NCBI RefSeq assembly: GCF_000741165.1
Contig: NZ_JGYN01000023.1
Coordinates: 1 to 64,000, forward strand
DNA from: Bifidobacterium biavatii DSM 23969
GTDB taxonomy: Bacteria > Actinomycetota > Actinomycetes > Actinomycetales > Bifidobacteriaceae
Direction of reading: 5' to 3'
DNA: 64,000 bases
Below are positions 1-8,011 of the stretch, piece by piece; the stretch's first letter is position 1, and each line of letters opens with the position of its first letter. Under the pieces are notes generated by a model, which saw only the letters and a program-made list of their open reading frames with translations, was not told the origin of the DNA and made no database searches. Made by a program: the position numbers and the translations under genes.

Positions 1-519
1 TTCCACGCCGTCCAACCGGCGTGGATCGGCGACCAGCACGTCCATGCCTTTCTCCAATACGGCCCGGTTCAACGCACCCCACGAGCAGTGCAGGTCACGG
101 GCGCATGCGAGCACGCTCTTCGATTTGAGCACGACCTCGGCAGCGGCCCACCACACCGCCGCGTCCGTCAAACGTCTGCCCTCGTCGGCTATGCGAGTCA
201 GGTCGTCCGTCCACGAGCACGCGCACGCCACGCACTCATAGCGTCTGACCCGCACCATCAAATGCACGGCGTGCTGGCCGACGGGCGTGTGCGCGAACCG
301 GCGCCGCCACGAGGAACGCACGCGGCCCATAGCACCGCAATCACGGCAGTATCGCACGGTCTCGTCCGCTAGCTCGCAGCCGATCAGCCACACTCCCGCC
401 CGCGAACCTGACACCACGTGCCTCTGCGAGACGGGATTCAACCCCAACCTGTCCAAGCCAAGCAAGACCCGACCATCGAACGCGCTAGACTCAATACCAA
501 GCCGCGCGGTTTCATTCAC
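1..519 (-). CDS. ISL3 family transposase, partial (C-terminus outside window)
   Basis: The minus strand is open for 173 codons and runs off position 1. The protein starts VNETARLGIES and has a zinc-finger-like pattern, YCRDCGAMG followed by RRYECVACACSW, with the four Cys spaced as in the N-terminal domain of ISL3/IS204-type transposases. A helix-turn-helix-like stretch follows (KSKSVLACARDLHCSWGALN). The expected continuation is the DDE transposase domain, which is cut off. The start is uncertain: GTG at 519 was chosen, but GTG at 531 and TTG at 543 are in frame and no strong ribosome site decides between them. The function of moving the element follows from the family; whether it is active cannot be judged here. 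Confidence 0.8.
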   Translation of the reverse strand, partial: MNETARLGIESSAFDGRVLLGLDRLGLNPVSQRHVVSGSRAGVWLIGCELADETVRYCRDCGAMGRVRSSWRRRFAHTPVGQHAVHLMVRVRRYECVACACSWTDDLTRIADEGRRLTDAAVWWAAAEVVLKSKSVLACARDLHCSWGALNRAVLEKGMDVLVADPRRLDGVE

Positions 520-579
520 TTTTTCAATCACACACCGAATCAAACCGCACGGCCCTTACACGCCAAAATGCGAAGAGCC
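1..579 (-). mobile_element. ISL3-family insertion sequence, 5' end only
   Basis: The element runs off the left edge. It holds the N-terminal part of an ISL3-type transposase. About 50 bp upstream of the likely start, the reverse complement of 571-579 reads GGCTCTTCG. ISL3-family inverted repeats commonly begin GGCTCTT, so 579 is a good candidate for the outer boundary. The other terminus, and therefore the direct repeat, is outside the window. The boundary is an inference from this motif and the transposase position. Confidence 0.7.
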
Positions 580-751
580 ACTGAAGGTCCGGCGGGCAGA
601 CTGGCGAGCCGACGACTTGGGGTGGCCCAGACGGTACGGTGGACCAGAGACTCGGCAACACGCCCGGACCTCATGCCAACGAACACGATGATTGTGCATT
701 GCATTGTCCGCTCCTCACAGCCGGCAGTAGCGAATCCCCGCCACAATCAAG

Positions 752-795
752 TTATCCACATTTATCCACATATCCACAATTTAGAGTTATCCACT
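752..795 (+). promoter_or_regulatory. Distal cluster of DnaA boxes
   Basis: Four DnaA-box-like 9-mers lie in 44 bp in the same orientation: TTATCCACA at 752-760 and 762-770, ATATCCACA at 770-778 (one mismatch) and TTATCCACT at 787-795 (one mismatch). The first two are exact consensus boxes. The cluster sits about 40 kb from oriC, 35 bp before the start of the 830-1789 gene. It could titrate DnaA, regulate that gene, or be a relic of origin sequence. The rest of 580-829 shows no gene. Confidence 0.75.
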
Positions 796-829
796 GGCGA
801 GACGATGCCGTGTCTCGTACGGTCGGGAT

Positions 830-1789
830 ATGGTCAACAACAACGAGTCCCTGTCCTTGTCCGCCCTCTCCGAAACCAAACGGAATCGAATGCTCCTCTG
901 CGAAGAGCTGGAAAATCGAACCAAACAGCATCTGGTGTATGCGCGGACCGCAGCGCTAGAACTGCTTGGAGTCGAACTTCCGCACATGCCCCGACGAACC
1001 CGACAGAACACTCTGATCTCCGTCATCGTGCCGAATGTCAATCAGCGCAGCCACCTGTCAGGCGTGCAGTACCTCGCGTGGACCGGCGCCATAGAAACGC
1101 AGATCATCGCAAGAAAGTTCGAATGCACGACGCCGGTCTGCACATGGGCCCATTTTTCCGCAATCCTGTCATTGGAAGAACTCATTGTGCTGGGCGACTC
1201 CATGATGCGTCGGGACAAGCGACTCAAACGGGCCAGACACGTCGATTTCCAACGCTACATAGACCAAGCTCGTCGGTTCGAAGGCATTCGAGCCTGTCGC
1301 CTGGCTCTGCGAGCGATGCGGGAAAACACCGACTCCTCAATGGAGACCCGCGTACGCATAGTATTAACGAAATACGGGTTGCCCGTACCAGAAGTCAATT
1401 ACGAACTGCACATTCCCAACAGCTCACGATCCGTGTTTCTCGATATGGCATATCCGGAACTGCGCATCGCCATCGAATACGATGGCAATCATCATCGGTT
1501 CAGCAGCCAGCAGGTGCTTAAAGATGACAAACGACGAGAGGATATCGAGACCGCCGGCTGGACGTATATCAAAGTCACGTTCGTGGATCTGCAGAACGAG
1601 GCGAGCGAAGAAGCGTTGGCGCAGCGCGTAGCCGACAAGGTGCAGCAGGCACTCTGTTTTCCGGTGCCTTTGTCCCCGAGGATGAGCATGGAACAGGTCT
1701 GCGACGGGCGACGACTCCGCAAACGTCCGATATGGGAGAAAACAACGACTCGGCCGGCAACAAGGCGAGCCCGCAAAAGATGCCAGTAA
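830..1789 (+). CDS. DUF559 / PD-(D/E)XK nuclease-fold protein
   Basis: This 319-residue protein has a C-terminal domain of the DUF559 type. Around residues 185-260 it reads SMETRVRIVL, then SVFLDMAYPELRIAIEYDGNHH, then DDKRREDIETAGWTYIKVT. The E, D, E-x-D and K residues match the very-short-patch-repair-like PD-(D/E)XK nuclease core. Similar actinobacterial proteins often carry an N-terminal region related to AbiEi-like antitoxins; I cannot confirm that here. Substrate and role are unknown. The basic tail (RKRPIWEK to the end) could bind nucleic acid. The start is ATG at 830 with only a weak upstream GGGA. A DnaA-box cluster sits immediately upstream and a transposase lies beyond it, so this looks like an accessory gene. 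Confidence 0.7.
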   Translation: MVNNNESLSLSALSETKRNRMLLCEELENRTKQHLVYARTAALELLGVELPHMPRRTRQNTLISVIVPNVNQRSHLSGVQYLAWTGAIETQIIARKFECTTPVCTWAHFSAILSLEELIVLGDSMMRRDKRLKRARHVDFQRYIDQARRFEGIRACRLALRAMRENTDSSMETRVRIVLTKYGLPVPEVNYELHIPNSSRSVFLDMAYPELRIAIEYDGNHHRFSSQQVLKDDKRREDIETAGWTYIKVTFVDLQNEASEEALAQRVADKVQQALCFPVPLSPRMSMEQVCDGRRLRKRPIWEKTTTRPATRRARKRCQ

Positions 1790-1996
1790 CGATTGCCACG
1801 CAGGAATCAAAAAACGACGTGCCACAACAAGGCCCATTTCAATCTGACCGGACAAATCTGGACGAATCGGCCGGTCAGATTAACCGGGTTAGCAGGACCC
1901 GTCCAGCCAGATTCTCCCGGACAAGTCTTGACTATAGGCATGGCCGCCACTCAACCCGACAAACAACCAAACACGGTGCGATAGGCACTTTCTACA

Positions 1997-2194
1997 ATCT
2001 GTGAGGCAGATTCTGAGCGTTGCACCGTTCTATCTGGGATCTGTGAGGCAATGTTCGACGAACATCGGCATAATTCACTGGAGGAATCAGCCATTTTTCA
2101 ACGGGGAATTGCCAAAATCGCTGCTTGCGCAAGGAACGTCTGCCTCACAGATCGCGAGTAGACCCATGCACGACAAGAAATCTGCCTCACGGAT
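1997..2194. repeat. Motif array (TCTGTGAGGCAGA, two direct and two inverted copies)
   Basis: In the 640-bp gene-free stretch 1790-2429, the motif ATCTGTGAGGCA occurs at about 1997-2008 and 2039-2050. Its inverse TCTGCCTCACAGAT occurs at 2139-2152 and, with one change, at 2181-2194. Forward and inverse copies can pair into long hairpins. A short tandem repeat of gcagaaagcccct follows at about 2208-2235. I see no gene in the stretch. Confidence 0.7.
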
Positions 2195-2334
2195 TGCAGA
2201 AAGCCCCTGCAGAAAGCCCCTGCAGAAAGCCTCTGAAGCCACTGAAGCCGAGCAATCCCGAAGCCAGAAAAGCGAAACCGGAATCCGTCACATCCGCCAC
2301 GACGAACCGCATGTCATATGGAGCCATATGACAA

Positions 2335-2381
2335 GGGCTCCGGCTCTTCCCACGCGAATCACGCGCAAAGAGCCGGAGCCC
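2335..2381. terminator. Hairpin terminator, 3' of the Thr/Ser exporter gene
   Basis: GGGCTCCGGCTCTT (2335-2348) pairs perfectly with AAGAGCCGGAGCCC (2368-2381). The structure lies just past the stop of the leftward exporter gene. No long T-run follows, so termination is inferred from the stem and its position. A separate 9-bp palindrome, GTCATATGG/CCATATGAC (2313-2332), abuts it. Confidence 0.6.
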
Positions 2382-2429
2382 TACGCCGATAACGACAGAA
2401 CCAGCGTCACCGGAATCTTCCTTGGTTCA

Positions 2430-4526
2430 TCAAATGTCATAGCGCCAGGACTTGTCGGTGATGACGCGGGCCATCGCCAGGCCGATCGGCAGGCAGATGA
2501 TGACCATGAACGCGCGGAACGCCCAGTCGAGCGCGTTCAGCGTTTGGAAGCTGCCGAGGTACCACATGGCGCGGTACATATACATGCCCGGAACCATGAT
2601 GACGATCGACGGCACGGTCAGGCAGATGCGCGGATAGCCGAGGTGCGGCGGCAGCCAGCCCTTGCGCACCGACGAGCGCCACACAGTGGCCAGGATGCCG
2701 GCCAGGAACGCGCCGATGAACGCGCCCGCCTCGGCCGGCACGCCCATGTCCACGATCTCAAGACGCAGCGTGTCGGTGATCATGCCGATCACGGCGGCCG
2801 TCAGGCACATGCGCTGCGGCGAGTTGAACATCACGGAGAAGCCCCACACGCCCAGGAACGCGAACAGCGCGCGCAGCAGCATGTTGACCCACGGGTTGAG
2901 CCCGAGCGGCTCGAAGCCCTGAGGGTTGAGGTGCACGATCGTGGCGACCATCCACCCTGCGAGCGTGGCCATGAGGATGATGCACAGCACGTAGGTCACG
3001 CGCTGTACGCCGGAAGGGAAGTCGATCTTCGCCATGTCGAGCCCGCCCGTGATGAGCGGGAATCCCGGGATGACGAACAGCATCGCGCCGATATATGCCG
3101 TGTCGTGCTGCAGCGCGACCGGGTCGAACAGGCCGATGAGTCGCAGCGTGCCGGTGCATGCGAGCGCCGCGAGCGCGACGCACACGAACGTGACGAAGAA
3201 CTGGTTGAGATGCCGTTTGAACAGGAGTCGACGCAGCCAGTGGCCGAGTCCGGCGCCGACGAACGCGCCGACCATGTCGTACGGGCCGCCGCCGAGCAGG
3301 AACACGAAGGATGCGCAGGCGATCGCGGAGGCGAGGCCGGCGAAGGCGGGGGAGTAGAGCGGCTTGCGGCGTTCGATCATGTCGAGCCGCTGGTGGGCCT
3401 GCCGCACGGTGATGCCGGGGCGGCCGGTGACGCGCGTTTTGCCGACGTGGTCGAAGTGTTCGGCGTATTTGCCTTTCGGCGGTTTGTGCGCGTGCTTGCG
3501 CTGGTCTTCTTCGGTGGGGAGGAAGCCGCTGTCCGGCGCTCGGTGATGTTTGACGTGCTCTTTGACGATGCGGTCGGTGACCGGTCGTTCGCCGTTTGCC
3601 GCGGCACGGTCGACGGTCGGCGTTGCCGATGAGCCGGAAGTTTCCGCCGCGACGGAAAAGCCGGCGTTCGAGGCCGAGTCGTTTCCGCGCGCGCTGTCCG
3701 AATCGTCCGCATTGCCGAAATCGTCGACGACAGGCCGCGCGTCACCGGAGATCCGGTAATCTTCGGTCTCGTCCCCGGCGGCGTTTTCTTTGGCTGCTTC
3801 GGCGCGGGCCGCCAGCGATTGAGTCATGGCGGACTGCGACCAGTCGGTTTCGTGGACGTGCAGCTGGTGCGCGCGAGGATCGCCCGGGTCCGCGTGCTGG
3901 CTGGCGATTTCGAGCGCGTCGAGCACGGCGTCCTGCCCGGGTTTGCTGTCGCCGGCAGCTTCGCCCGAGGTCTCGGAAGTCGCATCCTTGCCGTGCTTTT
4001 CCTCTTCGCGCAGCTGTTTGGCGAGTTGTGCGGAGACCTGTGAGGCGTCTTTGCTGTCGAGGTGCTGCATGAGCCCGGAGGAGACTTCGGAGCGTGTGTG
4101 GTACATGGAATCTTCGCCGAGGTTGACGCTGAACCAGTCGGCGAAGTGTTCGAGTAGCCAGATGCGTTCGGTGTTGACGCCGGTGGATGGCAGGTCGATG
4201 ACTTCGGTGATGCGGTCCTTGCCGTCGGTGCAGGCGGCTTCGATGTCGGTGAGGTTGACGTCGGCGCGTACGTGCACGCCGAGCGGGTAGGCGATGCGGT
4301 GCATCATTTCGCGTACGCGGAACGAGCCGGTGCCGGCGGATAGGTCGAGCAGGCCGACGCGCACGATAACGCTGGCTTTGGCCGCGATGCCCGCTTCGGT
4401 GATGGGTTTGTCCCAGTCTCGTTCAATGTCTTCCATGTCGAGCGGGATGGAGTGCGTGTGGAAATGCTGTACTGCCACGGCGCTGGTTTCGCCGTTCTCT
4501 CGTTCGTATTGATGCCCTTGACTCAC
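2430..4526 (-). CDS. Threonine/serine exporter family protein (ThrE-like)
   Basis: This 698-residue protein has the layout of ThrE-type amino-acid exporters. The N-terminal cytosolic part (about residues 20-130) matches the DUF1212 pattern, with HFHTHSIPLDM then VGLLDLSAGTGSFRVREMM. A long acidic, Ala/Ser/Asp-rich spacer occupies about residues 150-345. The C-terminal half, from about residue 385, has some ten hydrophobic segments, including a DUF3815-like second half with GLDMAKIDFPSGVQR and PGMYMYRAMWYLG. Known relatives export threonine and serine. The spacer is longer than in typical ThrE and its role is unknown. The gene is monocistronic and divergent from ppc, with a hairpin just past its stop. 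Confidence 0.85.
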   Translation of the reverse strand: MSQGHQYERENGETSAVAVQHFHTHSIPLDMEDIERDWDKPITEAGIAAKASVIVRVGLLDLSAGTGSFRVREMMHRIAYPLGVHVRADVNLTDIEAACTDGKDRITEVIDLPSTGVNTERIWLLEHFADWFSVNLGEDSMYHTRSEVSSGLMQHLDSKDASQVSAQLAKQLREEEKHGKDATSETSGEAAGDSKPGQDAVLDALEIASQHADPGDPRAHQLHVHETDWSQSAMTQSLAARAEAAKENAAGDETEDYRISGDARPVVDDFGNADDSDSARGNDSASNAGFSVAAETSGSSATPTVDRAAANGERPVTDRIVKEHVKHHRAPDSGFLPTEEDQRKHAHKPPKGKYAEHFDHVGKTRVTGRPGITVRQAHQRLDMIERRKPLYSPAFAGLASAIACASFVFLLGGGPYDMVGAFVGAGLGHWLRRLLFKRHLNQFFVTFVCVALAALACTGTLRLIGLFDPVALQHDTAYIGAMLFVIPGFPLITGGLDMAKIDFPSGVQRVTYVLCIILMATLAGWMVATIVHLNPQGFEPLGLNPWVNMLLRALFAFLGVWGFSVMFNSPQRMCLTAAVIGMITDTLRLEIVDMGVPAEAGAFIGAFLAGILATVWRSSVRKGWLPPHLGYPRICLTVPSIVIMVPGMYMYRAMWYLGSFQTLNALDWAFRAFMVIICLPIGLAMARVITDKSWRYDI

Positions 4527-4779
4527 GTTTTCAGGTTTACCGCCCGGCGTGGGCGATTGCGACGACGGCCATATTTACGTCCGCATCGTGGATAGCCGCG
4601 TCTCATATTCGCGATCAAAGATGGTTCACACCGACGATTCGGCGGAAAAACCGAACAGGAAAGCCTGTGAGATTCCCAAAACCCGAACCCTGTAACCAAA
4701 GTGTCGATAACCCGGTCATACAATAGCCCCACAACCGTTGAACCAACGGCTTTGGGTTCGCAACGACCGACTAACACAA

Positions 4780-4797
4780 CCGCGGAGGAGCCGCGGA
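4780..4797 (+). promoter_or_regulatory. Hairpin carrying an AGGAG loop in the ppc leader
   Basis: CCGCGG-AGGAG-CCGCGG presents a ribosome-binding sequence in the loop of a 6-bp GC stem, immediately before an in-frame ATG at 4797. This gives ppc a possible second start 45 bp before the chosen one. The rest of 4527-4841 is the divergent promoter region of the exporter and ppc; no other gene is visible. Confidence 0.45.
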
Positions 4798-4841
4798 TGG
4801 CCGGCAGACCGAACAACCGGGAGTTCAGCAAAGGAGGTCTG

Positions 4842-7598
4842 ATGACAACTAATGATCAGCAGATCACGCCCGCCGACGCCACGATCGTGACGTCCGGTTT
4901 GGGGACCAAGGGCCCCGAAGAGCGTGATCTTCCCGAATCGCTCAAATATGATATGGACTTGTGTCTGCGCATTCTGCGTGACGTCCTGGGCGAATTCGAT
5001 CCCGAACTGCTTGCCACGTTCGACACCGTGCGCAACTATGCCGTGGAGGCCAGCGCCGAGCATTTCGAAGGCGTTCTGTCCGACCCGGATCCGTCTCATG
5101 ACGGACTTGCGAAGGCTGTCGAAACCATCGACAACATGCATCTGCACGACGCGCAGCTGCTCGCCCGCGCGTTCGCCACGTACTTCCATCTGGCGAACCT
5201 GAGCGAGGAGAACTACCGCGTTTCCGTGCTGCACCAGCGCGAGAACGAGGTCTCCGGCGATCAGGCCGTCGACCCGGTCAACGAGATGACGTGCGCCTAT
5301 CATCAGCTCATCAACGAGATGGGCCCGGCGAAGGCGAAGGAACTGCTCGACAAGCTCGAGTTCCATCCCGTGTTCACCGCGCATCCGACCGAAGCCCGCC
5401 GCAAGGCCGTTGAAGGTAAGATCCGCCGCATCGCGGAGCTGCTGGAGGCGCACCGCACGCTGGGCGGCTCCGACCGCAAGGAGAACTGCCGTCGTCTCTA
5501 CAACGAGATCGACGCCTTGTTCCGCACGTCGCCGATCGCGCTGAAGAAGCCGACCCCGGTCGAAGAGGCGGACACGATCCTCGACATTTTCGACAACACG
5601 CTGTTCCACACGATTCCGGCCGTCTACCGTCGTTTCGACGACTGGGTTCTGGGCGACAAGGCCGGCCTCGTCGAGCCGGTGTGCCCCGCGTTCTTCCATC
5701 CGGGCAGCTGGATCGGCTCCGACCGCGACGGCAACCCGAACGTCACCGCCAAGGTGAGCCGTCAGGTGGCCCGTAAGTTCTCCGATCACGTGATCACCGC
5801 CCTTGAGGAGGCGACCCGCACCGTCGGCCGCAACCTGACGATGGAATCGGAGACGACGCCGCCGAGCGCCGAGCTGAAGAACCTGTGGAATCATCAGAAG
5901 GAAATGAGCGAGCGCTTGACCGACAAGGCCGCGCTGATCTCCACGAAGGAAATGCACCGCGCGGTTATGCTGGTCATGGCCGATCGCCTGCATTACACCG
6001 TGGCCCGCGACGCCGATCTGATGTACCACACCTGCGATGATTTCATCGCCGATCTGAAGGTTGTGCAGCGTTCGCTGGCCGAGGCCGGCGCGAAGCGTTC
6101 CGCTTATGGCCCGCTGCAGGATCTGATCTGGCAGGCCGAAACGTTCGGCTTCCATATGGTCGAGATGGAGTTCCGTCAGCATTCGGTCGTGCATTCGCGC
6201 GCGCTGGAGGACATCCGCGAGCACGGTCTGCACGGCGAGCGCGGCCCGCTGCAGCCGATGACGCACGAGGTGCTCGACACGTTCCGCGCGCTCGGCTCGA
6301 TCCAGAAGCGCAACGGCATCAAGGCCGCCCGTCGTTACATCATCTCGTTCACCAAGAGCGCGCAGAACGTGCGCGACGTGTACGAGCTGAACCGTCTCGC
6401 GTTCGCGCATCCGGAGGACGTGCCGACCATCGACGTGATCCCGCTGTTCGAGCAGCTCGAGGATCTTGAGAACTCGGTGGATGTGCTCGAGGAGATCGTC
6501 AAGATCCCCGAAGTGCAGGCTCGTCTGAAGGCCACCGGCGGCAAGATGGAGGTCATGCTCGGCTACTCCGATTCGTCGAAGGACGCCGGTCCGACCACTG
6601 CGACGCTGGCTCTGCATTCCGCGGAGCAGCGCATCGTCGCTTGGGCGGAGAAGCACGACATTGACCTGACCCTGTTCCATGGCCGCGGCGGCGCCGTCGG
6701 TCGTGGCGGCGGCCCGGCGAACCGTGCGGTGCTGGCCCAGCCGAAGGGTTCCGTGAACTGCCGCTTCAAGCTGACCGAGCAGGGCGAGGTCATTTTCGCC
6801 CGTTACGGCAACCCGGTGCTGGCCGTGCGCCACATCGAGTCCGTTGCGGCCGCGACGCTGCTGCAGTCCGCGCCGAGCGTGGAGAAGACGAATACCGAGA
6901 TGACTGCGAAGTACGCGGACATGACGGCAAAGCTGGACGAGGCCGCGCACAACCGCTTCCTCGATCTGCTGAACACGCCTGATTTCGCGCCGTGGTTCTC
7001 GACCGTCACGCCGCTGACCGAGGTCGGCCTGCTGCCGATCGGTTCGCGTCCGGCTAAGCGTGGTCTTGGCGCGAAGTCGCTTGACGATCTGCGTACGATC
7101 CCGTGGGTGTTCTCGTGGGCGCAGGCGCGCATCAACCTGGCCGCTTGGTACGGCTTGGGCACGGCGTGTGAGCAGTTCGGCGATCTGGAGACGCTGCGTC
7201 AGGCGTACGAGGAGTGGCCGCTGTTCTCGACGTTCATCGACAACATCGAGATGTCGCTGGCCAAGACTGACGAGCGTATCGCGAAGATGTATCTTGCGCT
7301 TGGCGATGACGAGGAGCTGTCGAAGAAGGTCCTCGACGAGATGGAGCTGACCACGAAGTGGGTGCTGCGCATCGTCGGCGACCAGTGGCCGCTGCAGCAC
7401 CGTCACGTGCTCGGTCAGGCGATTCGCGTGCGTTCCCCGTACGTGGATGCGCTGTCCGTCACGCAGGTGCTTGCGCTGCGTTCGCTGCGCAAGAAGGTGG
7501 ATAAGGAAGAGCTCAGCCAGAGCCAGCAGGCCGGCTTCATCTACCTGATCCTCTGCACCGTTTCGGGCGTCGCCGCCGGCCTCCAGAATACGGGCTGA
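4842..7598 (+). CDS. ppc: Phosphoenolpyruvate carboxylase
   Basis: The enzyme fixes bicarbonate onto phosphoenolpyruvate to make oxaloacetate, the main anaplerotic step in bifidobacteria. The 918-residue length is normal for the bacterial enzyme. Family signatures are clear: FTAHPTEARR near residue 178 with the catalytic His, GSWIGSDRDGNPNVT, LGYSDSSKDAG near 573, FHGRGGAVGRGGGP near 612, and the conserved C-terminal QNTG. ATG 4842 was chosen because AAAGGAGGT lies 3-11 bp before it. An in-frame ATG at 4797 with its own AGGAG in a hairpin loop is the alternative. The 3' side carries the nested palindromes at 7598-7719 and a terminator at 7728-7757. The gene stands alone. Confidence 0.97.
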   Translation: MTTNDQQITPADATIVTSGLGTKGPEERDLPESLKYDMDLCLRILRDVLGEFDPELLATFDTVRNYAVEASAEHFEGVLSDPDPSHDGLAKAVETIDNMHLHDAQLLARAFATYFHLANLSEENYRVSVLHQRENEVSGDQAVDPVNEMTCAYHQLINEMGPAKAKELLDKLEFHPVFTAHPTEARRKAVEGKIRRIAELLEAHRTLGGSDRKENCRRLYNEIDALFRTSPIALKKPTPVEEADTILDIFDNTLFHTIPAVYRRFDDWVLGDKAGLVEPVCPAFFHPGSWIGSDRDGNPNVTAKVSRQVARKFSDHVITALEEATRTVGRNLTMESETTPPSAELKNLWNHQKEMSERLTDKAALISTKEMHRAVMLVMADRLHYTVARDADLMYHTCDDFIADLKVVQRSLAEAGAKRSAYGPLQDLIWQAETFGFHMVEMEFRQHSVVHSRALEDIREHGLHGERGPLQPMTHEVLDTFRALGSIQKRNGIKAARRYIISFTKSAQNVRDVYELNRLAFAHPEDVPTIDVIPLFEQLEDLENSVDVLEEIVKIPEVQARLKATGGKMEVMLGYSDSSKDAGPTTATLALHSAEQRIVAWAEKHDIDLTLFHGRGGAVGRGGGPANRAVLAQPKGSVNCRFKLTEQGEVIFARYGNPVLAVRHIESVAAATLLQSAPSVEKTNTEMTAKYADMTAKLDEAAHNRFLDLLNTPDFAPWFSTVTPLTEVGLLPIGSRPAKRGLGAKSLDDLRTIPWVFSWAQARINLAAWYGLGTACEQFGDLETLRQAYEEWPLFSTFIDNIEMSLAKTDERIAKMYLALGDDEELSKKVLDEMELTTKWVLRIVGDQWPLQHRHVLGQAIRVRSPYVDALSVTQVLALRSLRKKVDKEELSQSQQAGFIYLILCTVSGVAAGLQNTG

Positions 7599-7719
7599 CG
7601 TTTGCGTCGTGAATTGCAGCTGGCGCTGCAATTCACGGTTGGGAAGCCCAGTGGGCTTCCCAACACGCAAACGTAGGAGGTTTTTCGCGTTATAGCGAAC
7701 GCGCACGCGAAAAACCTCC
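7598..7719. repeat. Nested palindromes forming a perfect three-way junction plus a third hairpin
   Basis: Immediately at the ppc stop, ACGTTTGCGT (7598-7607) pairs with ACGCAAACGT (7665-7674). Enclosed without spacers are a 13-bp hairpin (CGTGAATTGCAGC 7608-7620 with GCTGCAATTCACG 7625-7637) and a second 13-bp hairpin (GTTGGGAAGCCCA 7638-7650 with TGGGCTTCCCAAC 7652-7664). A third hairpin follows, GGAGGTTTTTCGCGT (7676-7690) with ACGCGAAAAACCTCC (7705-7719). All arms are exact. Function is unknown. Confidence 0.85.
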
Positions 7720-7727
7720 AGCACAGC

Positions 7728-7757
7728 AAGGCCCCCGCTCATCCAGCGGGGGCCTTT
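7728..7757 (+). terminator. Rho-independent terminator after ppc
   Basis: AAGGCCCCCGCT-CATCC-AGCGGGGGCCTT is a perfect 12-bp stem with a 5-nt loop ending in a short T-run. The remaining sequence to 8011 is C-rich and shows no gene or obvious signal. Confidence 0.85.
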
Positions 7758-8011
7758 CCATATCCCGAGTTCGGCGCGGCCATCAGCCGCGCTCGAACTC
7801 CCCGGGCGGCCCAGCCGCCGCCCGCCAAACAACAGCCTCGCCGCCAGGCGAGTCCATTCCCTTCAACCCACCACCCCCATTCAGCACCACCCACCAACCA
7901 ACGCTTCGCAACCAACCCTTTCGCCCCTCACCCCGCCGCAACACCCCTAAGATTCCGGTACCTGTCGATGCGCAACGGTTCCCACACCCAACATCAACCC
8001 AACCGCAATAT

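Noticed and set aside
418..1521. 367-codon plus-strand frame across the IS end and DUF559 gene
   Set aside because: It crosses the transposase 5' region and overlaps the DUF559 gene in a wrong frame; no domain is seen.
4716..7832. A 1038-residue open frame opposite ppc
   Set aside because: It is the antisense shadow of a strongly conserved gene in GC-rich DNA. Its composition is Arg/Leu/Val/Asp-rich with no domain and no ribosome site.
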